A stretch of 36,730 bases of DNA from Thermodesulfobacteriota bacterium (GTDB lineage: Bacteria > Desulfobacterota > WTBG01 > CAIYCZ01 > CAIRTM01): contig JANQGV010000022.1 in NCBI GenBank assembly GCA_028282925.1, positions 1 through 36,730 of the forward strand, read 5' to 3'. Shown one piece after another: positions 1 to 8,746 of the stretch (position 1 is the first letter of the stretch; each line of letters begins with the position of its first letter). The notes under the pieces were generated by a model that did not search any database, was not told the origin of the DNA, and was given only the letters and a program-made list of their open reading frames with translations. Made by a program: the position numbers and the translations under genes.

Positions 1-195
1 TCGCCTTCACGGCTGGACCTCATCATCGCCGGCTATAACCCGGTTGCCGTCGATGCCGTCGGCACGACCATTCTTGAACGCTCACCCGCTTCCATCGGAC
101 ACATCAGCCTCGCCGCCCGACAGGGCATGGGCCCCTGCAACCTGGGAGAGATCAACATAACAGGCGACACCGATGCGCTGACCCGCCTGTCATAA
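1..195 (+). CDS. DUF362 domain protein, C-terminal fragment
   Basis: The window opens inside a gene read in frame 1 and closed by TAA at 193-195; about 64 residues are visible. The text contains the pattern LIIAGYNPVAVDAVGTTIL followed by an I-G-H-I stretch and a G-M-G-P motif, which is the usual end of DUF362 proteins (iron-sulfur-associated proteins of unknown reaction, common in anaerobes). The amino-terminal part, including any ferredoxin domain, lies outside the window. The stop is followed within about 60 bases by a dispersed repeat copy. Confidence 0.75.
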   Translation, partial: SPSRLDLIIAGYNPVAVDAVGTTILERSPASIGHISLAARQGMGPCNLGEINITGDTDALTRLS

Positions 196-257
196 CACTT
201 CCTGCACATTTCTCAAAAAACCCAGCTAAAAGTCGCCGAAAAAGCTCGAACCAGGGG

Positions 258-340
258 GATGCCAGAGAAGGTTCAAATACAAGGCGCGCGAAATCCTGAG
301 GAGTGAGGCGTACTTGTTTGTACGCCTCAACGAGTAATCA
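258..340 (+). repeat. Dispersed repeat family R, copy R1 (left part)
   Basis: This copy carries the family core: an AGAGAAGG segment, then CAAATACAAGGCGCGCG and CTGAGGAGTGAGGCG. The central part folds as a perfect 9-bp hairpin, GAGGCGTAC / GTACGCCTC, with a TTGTTT loop. The right half of the family (GAGCGCAACGCC..) is missing. It lies just downstream of the DUF362 stop codon, as other copies lie downstream of genes. Confidence 0.7.
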
Positions 341-344
341 CTAG

Positions 345-652
345 GAAGCACTCCAAAAAATCTTTACAATAAAATAAGCAGCATTTATGAGTAAAAGAAT
401 GTACTGCTGATTAGTTACGGGCTTTCTTAATCCCATTGCAATGCTGCCGAGTGCAGCGATTTCAGGAGCGGAGAAGGGTCGACATGTTTGAGCCCCGTTT
501 TCCAGGGGCGAGTTTGTTGACCCGCCGACTGAAATCGTGCCGCGAGGGTATCCCGCCTGTTAAGGCGGGACAAGTTGCAGGGCGCCTTTTCTTTTGCCTA
601 CTTTTCTTTGGAGCGAGCAAAGAAAAGGGGGAGAAGGCGCGTAGCGTCTTAT
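345..652 (+). repeat. Hairpin-rich repeat family S, copy A
   Basis: About 300 bases closely match 3458-3770. The shared text includes ACGGGCTTT, GCCGAGTGCAGCGATTTCAG and AGAAGGGTCGACATGTTTGA. Three hairpins are visible: GGGTCGACA pairing with TGTTGACCC around an inner GCCCC/GGGGC; TCCCGCC/GGCGGGA; and TTTTCTTTG/CAAAGAAAA near the right end. A 72-codon frame runs through it (436-654), ending in a GASKEK-like peptide. Similar sequences with that translated tail are, from memory, widespread as unannotated repeats in proteobacteria. I read it as a structured repeat, not a protein gene. Confidence 0.7.
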
Positions 653-771
653 AAAAGTATTCTCTCCGAATTGCTAAAAGCTATTCGGGTCGCACGGCTG
701 AAAGCCGTGGGTTTAGAAGCATTACTAAGGATGTAGTGCAACAAAGCAGAGGCGTGTTTTACGGCAGCCTC
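653..771. other. Intergenic hairpins downstream of agcS
   Basis: Two small hairpins are present: CCGAAT/ATTCGG (664-669 with 681-686) and CACGGCT/AGCCGTG (691-697 with 701-707). Neither has a clear T-run on the minus strand, so I do not call a terminator for the agcS transcript. No gene is seen. Confidence 0.4.
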
Positions 772-2109
772 CTATTTCTGATTGAAATACTTCATCGTCT
801 CCTGATAAACAACATAGCTCAACCCCAGCAGACCGACGAGATTGGGTATCGCCATCAATCCGTTCATGGCATCTGAAAAGTTCCAGACCAGATCAACCTT
901 CATAAATGACCCGAATACGATCAGCACGCAGAAAAACAGCCGGTAGGGGCTGCGGGCTTTGATTCCGAAAAGAAACTCGATGCACTCTTCACCGTAATAT
1001 GACCACCCGATAAGGGTTGAGTAGGCAAAAAACGACAGACCCACGGCCACGATATACTTGCCGAACCCGGGCAGGAAGGTTTCAAAAGCATGGGCGGTCA
1101 GGCTGGAGCTTGTCATGCCGCTTTGCCATACATCGGTGGACAGGAGAATAACAAAGGCTGTTATTGAGCAGATAACAATGGTATCGATAAAAACTTCGGT
1201 CATGGAAATCAGCCCCTGCCGGACCGGGCTGTCGGTTTTAGCTGCGGCATGGGCGATGGGGGCGCTTCCCAGCCCCGCTTCATTGGAAAACACGCCCCGG
1301 GCAAACCCGAATCGTAATGCCTGGGCTACCGCGGCGCCTGCAAAGCCGCCGCCCGCCGCGCACGGCGTAAATGCGTGGGTAAATATCAACTGAATAACTC
1401 CGGGCACCCGGTCGATATTCAATACCAAAATGAGCAGTCCGAAAAAGAGATAAAACATGGCCATCAGCGGCACCACTTTGCCGGTCACACTCCCGATTCT
1501 TTTAATGCCGCCGATAATAACGATTGCCGCAAAAAAACACAGCGTCAGACCCGTTACATAGCTGGGCACCCCGAAGGCCTCTTTTACTGCAAGCGCCACG
1601 GAATTGGACTGCACCATATTGCCGATTCCGAACGCCGCGATTGCGCCGCAAAAGGAAAACACCATACCGAGCCAGCGCAAGCCCAGCCCCTGGGTAAGAT
1701 ACTGCATGGGTCCGCCGCAGATCGTGCCGTCGGGCAGATGCTTCCGGTATTTAACGGCCAGAACCGCCTCGCTGTATTTTGTGGCCATCCCGAAAAAGGC
1801 GCACACCCACATCCAGAAAATAGCACCGGGTCCGCCAAGGGTTATGGCGGTGGCGACACCGGCAATATTTCCCGTACCCACCGTGGCCGACAGAGCGGTT
1901 GTCAGCGCCTGGAAGGGGCTGATGTCTCCTTCGGCATCCTTCTTTTTAACCGGCTTAAAGACAAGCGTCACCGCATAGAACAGTTTTCGAATATTGATAA
2001 ACCGCAGTACAATGGTCAGGATGAAGCCGGTCCCGACCAGCAGCATCAGCATATACTGCCCCCAGACAAAACTGTTGATCACCTGAAACAGCTTATCAAG
2101 TGTTTCCAT
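772..2109 (-). CDS. agcS: Sodium:alanine symporter, AGCS family
   Basis: A 445-residue polytopic inner-membrane protein with about ten hydrophobic segments. It carries AGCS landmarks: ATVGTGNIAGVATAI near residue 75, a GGPMQYL segment, FSNEAGLGSAPIAHAA near 275, and a C-terminal SYYGEECIEFLFG segment. The family imports alanine or glycine with sodium. Length is normal. The ATG at 2109 is preceded by AGAGGAGAT at good spacing. It lies 73 bases downstream of ald on the same strand, so uptake and oxidation of alanine are probably co-transcribed. Exact substrate (L-Ala, D-Ala or Gly) cannot be read from sequence. Confidence 0.93.
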   Translation of the reverse strand: METLDKLFQVINSFVWGQYMLMLLVGTGFILTIVLRFINIRKLFYAVTLVFKPVKKKDAEGDISPFQALTTALSATVGTGNIAGVATAITLGGPGAIFWMWVCAFFGMATKYSEAVLAVKYRKHLPDGTICGGPMQYLTQGLGLRWLGMVFSFCGAIAAFGIGNMVQSNSVALAVKEAFGVPSYVTGLTLCFFAAIVIIGGIKRIGSVTGKVVPLMAMFYLFFGLLILVLNIDRVPGVIQLIFTHAFTPCAAGGGFAGAAVAQALRFGFARGVFSNEAGLGSAPIAHAAAKTDSPVRQGLISMTEVFIDTIVICSITAFVILLSTDVWQSGMTSSSLTAHAFETFLPGFGKYIVAVGLSFFAYSTLIGWSYYGEECIEFLFGIKARSPYRLFFCVLIVFGSFMKVDLVWNFSDAMNGLMAIPNLVGLLGLSYVVYQETMKYFNQK

Positions 2110-2182
2110 GCGCGCATATCTCCTCTTTGAGATAGATTAGTAAAGGTTCTCGGCCCGGATCAATCCGGTAATACGCAACCGG

Positions 2183-3295
2183 CTACAAACCCGGCAGCAG
2201 TTCCCGGGCATCGGTATACTCAAGTCCGTGAGCTTCGGCCACGGAACGATTGGTGACCTTCCCCCTGTAAATATTCAACCCGTGCAGCAATGCTTGGTTT
2301 TCAAATGCCGCCTCTCCATCCCGGGCCAGCAGACGTACATACGGCAGGGTTACCGACGTCAGGGCGGCTGTTGCTGTGCGGGGGAAGATACCCGGCATAT
2401 TGGTTACACAGTAATGAATAACGCCTTCCTCCACATAGATGGGTTCGGAATGCGATGTCGGCCGACTCGTTTCAAAGCACCCCCCCTGGTCGATGGCCAC
2501 ATCGACAACCACCGAACCGTCCTCCATTGCGGCAACCATGTCGCGCGTTACCAGCTTCGGCGCCCGCCTCCCCGGCACGTGCACCGTACCGACCACGGCA
2601 TCGGCTTTGCTCACACGGTTTGCGATCGTTTCAGGATCTGGAGACAGAACCCGGGCACCCGGGAAAAGGTTTGACAGTCGCTCTCTCTGGCGTTCATCGT
2701 GTTCGATTATATACACCTCGGCCCCTATGGCCAGGGCAATGCCTGCCGCGGCCCTGCCCGCATTACCGCCCCCCAGTATCACAAACACCGCAGGTTTCAC
2801 CTGACCCACCGCACTGGCAAGAACCCCCTTTCCCCCAACCGGCCGTGCCAGGTAATTGGCGGCAACCAGGGAGGCCATTTTACCGGCCACTTCGCTCATG
2901 GGCGCCAGCAGCGGCACGCGGCCGTCGTCTTCCTGGACCGTCTCATAGGCTATACACGTAACCCCCTGTTTCATCATGGCCGCGGTGAGCTCTTTTGATG
3001 AAGCAAAGTGAAAAAAGGTGAACAGCAACTGGTCCGGCCTGAACCGTGTATATTCGACAGGGAGCGGCTCCTTGATTTTCAGTACCAGCTCTGCCTGATT
3101 GCACACCTCTTCAGCCGACCCGGCCGTAACGGCCCCGGCAGCGGAAAAAGCCTCATCTGAAATACCGCTTCCCGTCCCCGCACCGCTTTCTATCACGACC
3201 CGGTTCCCGTCCTGCACCAAAACCCGAGCCCCTTCCGGGGTAAGGGAAACCCTGTTTTCATTGTCCTTGATTTCTTTCAAAACACCGACAATCAT
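2183..3295 (-). CDS. ald: Alanine dehydrogenase
   Basis: A 370-residue cytoplasmic enzyme that interconverts L-alanine plus NAD+ with pyruvate, ammonia and NADH. It starts MIVGVLKEIKDNENRVSLTP, the usual Ald opening. The catalytic Lys (K75 in LKIKEP) and His (H96 in TFFHFA) are present, with a Rossmann GGGNAG motif near residue 175 and the C-terminal MPGIFPRTAT segment. I start it at the ATG at 3295, preceded by GGAG. An upstream extension to 3346 is open, but it runs through promoter-like DNA and would add 17 non-family residues. With agcS downstream it forms an alanine-utilisation pair giving pyruvate and reducing power. Confidence 0.95.
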   Translation of the reverse strand: MIVGVLKEIKDNENRVSLTPEGARVLVQDGNRVVIESGAGTGSGISDEAFSAAGAVTAGSAEEVCNQAELVLKIKEPLPVEYTRFRPDQLLFTFFHFASSKELTAAMMKQGVTCIAYETVQEDDGRVPLLAPMSEVAGKMASLVAANYLARPVGGKGVLASAVGQVKPAVFVILGGGNAGRAAAGIALAIGAEVYIIEHDERQRERLSNLFPGARVLSPDPETIANRVSKADAVVGTVHVPGRRAPKLVTRDMVAAMEDGSVVVDVAIDQGGCFETSRPTSHSEPIYVEEGVIHYCVTNMPGIFPRTATAALTSVTLPYVRLLARDGEAAFENQALLHGLNIYRGKVTNRSVAEAHGLEYTDARELLPGL

Positions 3296-3306
3296 GCACA
3301 CTCCAT

Positions 3307-3365
3307 TATACTGTATAGTGCTGGGATATTGCAGAATACATATCAAAGACCCGCCGGCAAGTCAA
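3307..3365 (-). promoter_or_regulatory. Putative ald promoter and palindrome
   Basis: On the minus strand TTGACT (3365-3360) and TATGTA (3342-3337) are separated by 17 bases, a good sigma70 arrangement. Between this and the start codon lies the perfect palindrome TATACTGTATA (3307-3317), a possible operator. The regulator is unknown. Confidence 0.5.
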
Positions 3366-3457
3366 TATGGCCGGACTATAATGATTAAGTTGACCGGTGG
3401 AAAATTTCGATTTTGAAGATGGGCCGTAAATAATTTTCCTTGCCCATAGAGACTTTA

Positions 3458-3770
3458 TGAAGCACCCAAAGGAGTGCTTGTAAATTTCTACCGTAGCACA
3501 TGCAGCATTGATTTAAAAAGTTTTACAGTTGATTAATTACGGGCTTTGTTAAACCCTTTGCAACGCAGCCGAGTGCAGCGATTTCAGGAGGAGAGAAGGG
3601 TCGACATGTTTGAGCCCTGCTTTTCAGGGGCGAGTTTGTTGACCCGCCGACTGAAAGCGTGCCGCGAGGGTATCTCGCCTGCCAAGGCGGGACAAGCTGC
3701 AGGGCGCCTTTCTTTTGCCTCCTTTTCTTTGGCGCGCAAAGAAAAGGAGGAGGCGCTTGCGTCTTATGAT
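3458..3770 (+). repeat. Hairpin-rich repeat family S, copy B
   Basis: Second copy of the element at 345-652. The same three hairpins persist despite base changes: the inner helix is CCCTG/CAGGG here against CCCC/GGGG in copy A, and the terminal helix is a 10-bp CTTTTCTTTG/CAAAGAAAAG. Retention of pairing with changed bases suggests selection on a folded RNA or ssDNA. The left end has an AAGCAC/GTGCTT hairpin (3460-3479). The frame 3546-3836 through it shares peptide text with copy A but I do not call it a gene. Confidence 0.7.
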
Positions 3771-3837
3771 TTTTTTGAATTTCTTTCAGTGATACAGCTG
3801 CCCGAACAAAAACCTCAGAAATGGCGGGATTCCTGAA

Positions 3838-4338
3838 CTATTCATTATTTATGGGTAGCATAAAATCGGCCAACTGACTGGACGTCTTCCTGAGATTCAT
3901 GCTGAGGAGGCGGGCAATGCCTTTGAGAATTTTGATACCTATCTGGGGATGGCTTTGTAAAATCGCGTCGAAACCTTCCCGGGTCAAAACAACCAAGGTT
4001 ACCTTGGTACGGGCACGCACAGATGCCGACCGGGGAAAATTATCGATAACGGACATTTCTCCGATTGATCGGCCCCGGGCCAGTGAACTGATGACGACTT
4101 CTTTGCGGGCGGCGGTCTGTTTGATCACATCCAGGATACCGTCGACCACAAAACACATATAACTGCCTTTATCACCCTCTTTAAATACCACATCATTTCG
4201 TTTGACCTCGATGAGGTTCATTTGGCGCGCAACGATTTTCAGTTCCGTCGAATGCAGCTCATCAAAGAGGGGAATATCAATAAGAAAATCTATAATTGAG
4301 TCGACAACCCGGCTTCCGCGAACTTTTGTGCCTTCCAT
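3838..4338 (-). CDS. Cyclic nucleotide-binding domain protein (Crp-like fold)
   Basis: A 166-residue soluble protein made almost entirely of one cNMP-binding beta-roll, about residues 20-140. Visible pieces are the opening IPLFDELHSTELKIVA, the VFKEGDKGSYMCFVVDGILDV strand pair in which the glycine turns fall, and the phosphate-binding-cassette-like segment GRSIGEMSVIDNFPRSASVRA. That segment keeps the GE and the R-S-A of ligand-binding members. No helix-turn-helix follows, so it is not a Crp-type transcription factor; it is likely a stand-alone sensor. GAGGACCTGAA before the ATG is a good ribosome site. It lies 156 bases downstream of the hybrid kinase on the same strand and may belong to its pathway. 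Confidence 0.85.
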   Translation of the reverse strand: MEGTKVRGSRVVDSIIDFLIDIPLFDELHSTELKIVARQMNLIEVKRNDVVFKEGDKGSYMCFVVDGILDVIKQTAARKEVVISSLARGRSIGEMSVIDNFPRSASVRARTKVTLVVLTREGFDAILQSHPQIGIKILKGIARLLSMNLRKTSSQLADFMLPINNE

Positions 4339-4494
4339 TTCAGGTCCTCAGTCTGGTAAAATAGTGCCTGTTACAATAGTGGCTCATCTTCAAACCACCG
4401 ACACATACAATCACCTCAATAGTACCAAATTTTTTCATGAAGTCAATAATCCGAATGACACGGTCGTACACATCGACATCCCGCCGGATTTCTT

Positions 4495-7400
4495 CTATAT
4501 TTTTTCCATAACCCATTTCTGGAGCATATCAAACACCACCTCGCGTTTAATGGGTTTGGATATGTAGTCGTTCATGCCGGCATCCAGGCACTTTTCACGG
4601 TCGCCCTTCATGGCATTGGCGGTCATTGCAACAATCGGCACCGTATCAAACCCTTTTTCGCGCAACATGAGCGTTGCATCAATGCCGTTCATCTCCGGCA
4701 TTTGAATGTCCATAAGAATAATATCATACTTGTGGGGATCGGCTTCATACATCTCCATTACTTCTTTGCCGTTTGCCGCCACATCGACGGCATACCCGGC
4801 TTTTTCCAGGAGCTTAACCGCCAGCTTTTGATTAACGGGATTATCCTCCGCCAGCAGTATGGAGGCCGAATGTTTTACTTCCTCCCGCATGGAGTGCTGG
4901 GTAACAATTCGCTGTTTGTGCGCCCTGTGGACGGTATCCTGCCGTGCTTCCCCCATGAGGCGTGCCATCATATTAAAAAGCTTTTCACGTTTAATCGGTT
5001 TGGGAAGAAATCCGTCGAAGCCGCACGCCAGGCATTTTTTTGCACCGCCCTCCGTTGAAGAGGTGAAGGCAAGCAGGGGCAGGTGGTCTCCTACTTCAGA
5101 CCGAACCCGCCGGGCCACTGTATAGCCGTCCATGCCGGGCATCCTGATGTCCAGTACACAGATATCAAAAGGCGTATCAGAACGGGACGCCGCAATAATT
5201 GCTTCCAGAGCCTTCGGCCCCTCGGAAAAAGCCGTCACCTTCATCCCGGCAAATTCCAGATGATGGGCCAGAATCTCGAGATTATGCAGGTTGTCGTCAC
5301 TGATGAGTACCCTGCGGTTTTCCAGGCCCACCGGGGCCAAACGTTTGAAATCCTTGCTGTCCGGCTGATGCAGCCAGGCAACAAAATGAAATGTGCTGCC
5401 CTCCCCTTCCATACTCTCAACCCAGACATCACCCCCCATCAGCAGGGCTATGCGCTTGCAAATCGAAAGGCCCAGACCGGTTCCCCCGAACTTTCTGGTT
5501 GTTGATGAATCGGCCTGCTGAAATACATCGAAAATAGTATCGACTTTTTCCTCCGGAATACCCATTCCCGTATCACGAACCCGGGTATGAATCATAAGCC
5601 GTTCATCTTCCTCTTCCTCAATGTCCATGCTGAGCTCAATTTCGCCCTGGGCCGTAAACTTTGCGGCATTGCCCATGAGGTTGACCAGAACCTGCCGGTA
5701 GCGGTGGGGGTCGCCCTTAACCCGGGCCGGAAGATTGTCGCCGATGCGGCAGAGAATCTCAACCTGGTTGACCGGTATCCGGGGTCGGATCAGCTCACAC
5801 ACATCATAGGCCAGCATTTCAACATCAAAGTCGACACTGTCCAGCGTAATCTTTCCGGCTTCAATTTTAGAAAAATCCAGGATATCGTTTATCAGGGAGA
5901 GCAGGGCCTCGCCGCTACGTTTAATGGTGCGGGCGTAGTCTCTTTGCTCGTCATTGAGGCTGCTTTCCAGCAGCATGTCCGTAAATCCGATAACGCCGTT
6001 CATCGGGGTGCGGATTTCATGGCTCATATTAGCCAGAAACGCACTTTTCGACTGGTTGGCATCTTCTGCGGCCTCCTTTGAACTGATCAGGGCCAGTTCC
6101 GCCTTGCGTTGCTCGGTGATATCGCGCAGAATACAAAAAATGCCGGTCATTTGCCGTTTGTCATCATACAGACAAACGGCGTTCTGCACGGTCGGGATCA
6201 GCTTGCCGTCCGCGTTGCGATAATAGCCTTCCCAGTCCGACAGCTTGCCGTCGGCATACAACTGGTTCAGTTCTTCTTCATTGCGGGTAAAATAACAGGC
6301 ATCTATAACAACATCTTCTCCACTGGCAGACCGAAAAGTGCCTTCCTGCAGTACGGTAAAGTCGTGCAAGGGCCTGCCGGCAACGTCATCGGCCGCATCA
6401 TGCCCCAGCATCTGGTGGAAGGCATTATTGGCCCGGACGATTATACCTTCCCTGTCTGTAATAATGATAGGATCCAGTGAGGTTTCAATGACCTGTTCCA
6501 GATTTTCCTTGGTATGGATAATTTCAAGTTCCGAACGCCGCTGCTCGGTCACATCATGAATGATAACGAATGCAAGGTGGTCCCTGCGGTTTTCGCTATG
6601 CACAAAAACGATATTCCTGGTTACCGGGACGACTTTCTTGTCCTTCCTGACATAGTATCCGAACCAGTTGTACAGCTTCCCTTCAGCCAGCAGTTGTGCA
6701 ATACTTTCTTGCTGTTCCTGCAGAAACGCTTCGTCAATCAGAACCTTTTCGCCGGCGGTGGAATCGTAGGTGCCCGGTTCGGTTACGGCAAATGTGCTCG
6801 ATGGCGCTCCTTTGACCTCTTCCGGGGGATACCCCAACAGGTCGAGAAACGCTTTGTTCGGCTGCAAAATGGTACCTTTGCTGTCGCCGATAATGATCGG
6901 GTCCAGCGAGGTCTCAATCAGGTTCTCCAGATTTTCCTTTGCCATGCGCAGGTCGGTCTCGTTTTTTTGCTGCTGGGTGATATCGCGGATAATACCCAGC
7001 GTGGCGGTCACCTCGCCCTCGTCGTTACACAAAAACACAACGTTTTCAATGACCGGAACAACTTTACCCTCTTTATTGAGCACATAGGTAAACCAGTCGG
7101 AAATCCGTCCGTCCTCAAAAAGCCGTTCAATAGCCTTTTTTGACTGATCGTAAAAATCCTCGCCGATGGTTACCGGTTCGCCCATGGTGGATTCATAGAC
7201 CCCATCGGAAGGTGTTGCTAATTCATGCATCATTTTACCGGCGACTTCTTCCTCACTGTATCCGACCAGCTTTAAAAAAGCTTTATTGGGCCGTCTGATC
7301 CTCCCATCCCGGTCACCGATAATAATGGGATCAAGGGACGCTTCAATCAAATTTTCAAGCTCTTCTTTTGTCTTCTGCACCTCGGAGAGGACCTGCCCGA

Positions 7401-7842
7401 GTTGCTCCTCGGCGCGCTGCCGTTCGGTCAACTCATGTTGAACCCGCAAGGCGAGGTTACGCATATATCCCATAATACCGCCGATCAGGACGATACCGAA
7501 AATGCCCATAACTCCGCCGCCCTGTGAAACAATGTTTTCCAGGAAGTCGGCGCCGATAACCAGGCACATACTGTAATTCAGTAGCGTTCCCAACACCCCG
7601 GCCACGATCCCCGGCACAAATCCGAAAAGAACCGCTACGGCAAAAACCGGCAGGATAACCGCCATCGCCATCCCGGAACCCGACGATTGGGCAATGCCTA
7701 TGAACAGGATGACATACACCAGCAAAGAAACCAGCACGATACCCACCCGCACATCGGTCCTCATCAAAAAATCCCGTCGGGTCGGGGCAGTATCTGTCAC
7801 TGCTCTGTTTGAGTTGTGTGATTCGGCCTGTATCTGGGGCAT
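4495..7842 (-). CDS. Membrane hybrid histidine kinase: 4TM-PAS-PAS-PAS-HisKA-HATPase-REC-REC
   Basis: 1115 residues from the ATG at 7842. Four hydrophobic segments (about 32-50, 58-75, 78-97, 111-127) are followed by a short coiled coil. Three tandem PAS units then start near 162, 305 and 448; each of the first two is exactly 143 residues including its linker. The HisKA box SHEIRTPMNG holds the phospho-acceptor H608. The ATPase has MGNAAKF (N box), DTGMGIP and a GGTGLGLS box. Two receivers follow with acceptor Asp near 898 (LDIRMPGMDG) and 1045 (MDIQMPEMNG), both with the terminal K-P. The longer frame to 8004 would add 54 residues from very AT-rich, promoter-like DNA, so I reject it, although the ribosome site before 7842 is weak. 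Input signal is unknown. Confidence 0.9.
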   Translation of the reverse strand: MPQIQAESHNSNRAVTDTAPTRRDFLMRTDVRVGIVLVSLLVYVILFIGIAQSSGSGMAMAVILPVFAVAVLFGFVPGIVAGVLGTLLNYSMCLVIGADFLENIVSQGGGVMGIFGIVLIGGIMGYMRNLALRVQHELTERQRAEEQLGQVLSEVQKTKEELENLIEASLDPIIIGDRDGRIRRPNKAFLKLVGYSEEEVAGKMMHELATPSDGVYESTMGEPVTIGEDFYDQSKKAIERLFEDGRISDWFTYVLNKEGKVVPVIENVVFLCNDEGEVTATLGIIRDITQQQKNETDLRMAKENLENLIETSLDPIIIGDSKGTILQPNKAFLDLLGYPPEEVKGAPSSTFAVTEPGTYDSTAGEKVLIDEAFLQEQQESIAQLLAEGKLYNWFGYYVRKDKKVVPVTRNIVFVHSENRRDHLAFVIIHDVTEQRRSELEIIHTKENLEQVIETSLDPIIITDREGIIVRANNAFHQMLGHDAADDVAGRPLHDFTVLQEGTFRSASGEDVVIDACYFTRNEEELNQLYADGKLSDWEGYYRNADGKLIPTVQNAVCLYDDKRQMTGIFCILRDITEQRKAELALISSKEAAEDANQSKSAFLANMSHEIRTPMNGVIGFTDMLLESSLNDEQRDYARTIKRSGEALLSLINDILDFSKIEAGKITLDSVDFDVEMLAYDVCELIRPRIPVNQVEILCRIGDNLPARVKGDPHRYRQVLVNLMGNAAKFTAQGEIELSMDIEEEEDERLMIHTRVRDTGMGIPEEKVDTIFDVFQQADSSTTRKFGGTGLGLSICKRIALLMGGDVWVESMEGEGSTFHFVAWLHQPDSKDFKRLAPVGLENRRVLISDDNLHNLEILAHHLEFAGMKVTAFSEGPKALEAIIAASRSDTPFDICVLDIRMPGMDGYTVARRVRSEVGDHLPLLAFTSSTEGGAKKCLACGFDGFLPKPIKREKLFNMMARLMGEARQDTVHRAHKQRIVTQHSMREEVKHSASILLAEDNPVNQKLAVKLLEKAGYAVDVAANGKEVMEMYEADPHKYDIILMDIQMPEMNGIDATLMLREKGFDTVPIVAMTANAMKGDREKCLDAGMNDYISKPIKREVVFDMLQKWVMEKI

Positions 7843-8164
7843 GAATTTTCCCGGTAAGCGAATAAATAGTAGTATTGCATTGTTTTTATTATCAAAAGCT
7901 ATAAAAATCAATATAAATTTTGATATATTTTGATATAATCCATCTGAAAACACATGGCCCTGAACAGAGGGCACTATCGGCGGGGAAAACAGGGATCGTA
8001 ACAAAACAAACTCAGAAGCAAAAAATGCCGTGGAGTATACCCGGTGTACACCACATATGTCACCCAGGTCGGGCTCAGGATAAAACAGCAGCCTGGGAGA
8101 AGATGCCGAAATAACGCTTCAAAAGACGGACTGCCGCAGACGGGTGGCCTCCCGTGGCAACCCA
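7843..8164. other. Intergenic region upstream of the hybrid kinase
   Basis: The part nearest the kinase (7860-7940) is very AT-rich and probably holds its promoter. A perfect palindrome GGTGTACACC lies at 8043-8052, a possible operator or the far end of the nitroreductase transcript. No convincing gene in either strand. Confidence 0.4.
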
Positions 8165-8698
8165 TCACCTTTTATAGCTGTTGAACCAGGCCCGCTCTTC
8201 AAACGGCTTTTTCTCTTTGCGCGGCACAACCTCCTCCGGGATGCCGATCGGCAGCAGAACGCGAATAATTTTTTCCCGGGGGAGATCCAGGGCTTTCCCG
8301 ATACGCTCTGCATGGTCTTCCAGCCGCAACCAGCCGTCAATCCACACGGTTGCATATCCCAGGGCCGTTACCGCCAGCAGGATATTTTCTACTGCGGCGG
8401 CACAATCTTCGATCTGAAACGAATGCCCATGATACACCGGCTCAGGATCTTTATCAATAACACATGCAATAAAAGCCCGGGCCTGCCGCATGGCGACATT
8501 GGATTGATGCAGGGCATTCATCATGTTTACCAGTTCCGGATCGTCGACAATAACAAACGTTGTGCTCTGCAGGTTCTTGCCCGACGGGGCCTGGAGGCCC
8601 GCCTGCACAATGCGCCTGAGGTCCACCCGGGGAACCGGTTTGTCTTGAAACACCCCTCGATAGCTGAGCCGGCGGGTAATGGCGTCAAACACGTCCAT
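8165..8698 (-). CDS. Nitroreductase family FMN protein
   Basis: A 177-residue member of the nitroreductase fold, which uses FMN and NAD(P)H to reduce varied substrates. Visible are the amino-terminal RRLSYRGVFQDKPV segment (family R-x-S-x-R), APSGKNLQ (the family's A-P-S-x-x-N-x-Q FMN contact), and the central IEDCAAAVENILLAVTALGY helix, typical of the dimer interface. It ends in the family's pattern R-V-L-L-P-I-G-I-P-E. GAGAGG precedes the ATG. It follows lexA by 48 bases on the same strand, so it may be co-transcribed and induced with the SOS response; this is inference. Physiological substrate unknown. Confidence 0.88.
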   Translation of the reverse strand: MDVFDAITRRLSYRGVFQDKPVPRVDLRRIVQAGLQAPSGKNLQSTTFVIVDDPELVNMMNALHQSNVAMRQARAFIACVIDKDPEPVYHGHSFQIEDCAAAVENILLAVTALGYATVWIDGWLRLEDHAERIGKALDLPREKIIRVLLPIGIPEEVVPRKEKKPFEERAWFNSYKR

Positions 8699-8746
8699 GG
8701 TGTATACCTCTCACAGAATGACGTTTTCTTTTCGAATATGTTCCCG

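Noticed and set aside
436-654. 72-codon ORF within repeat copy A (and 3546-3836 in copy B)
   Set aside because: The DNA is repeat with conserved hairpins; the frames differ at both ends and lack ribosome sites.
1375-2130. 251-codon plus-strand open frame
   Set aside because: Shadow of agcS; the AGCS protein on the minus strand explains the region.
7843-8004. 54-residue amino-terminal extension of the hybrid kinase
   Set aside because: Encoded by very AT-rich, promoter-like DNA with unusual codons; the ATG at 7842 gives a normal N-terminus.
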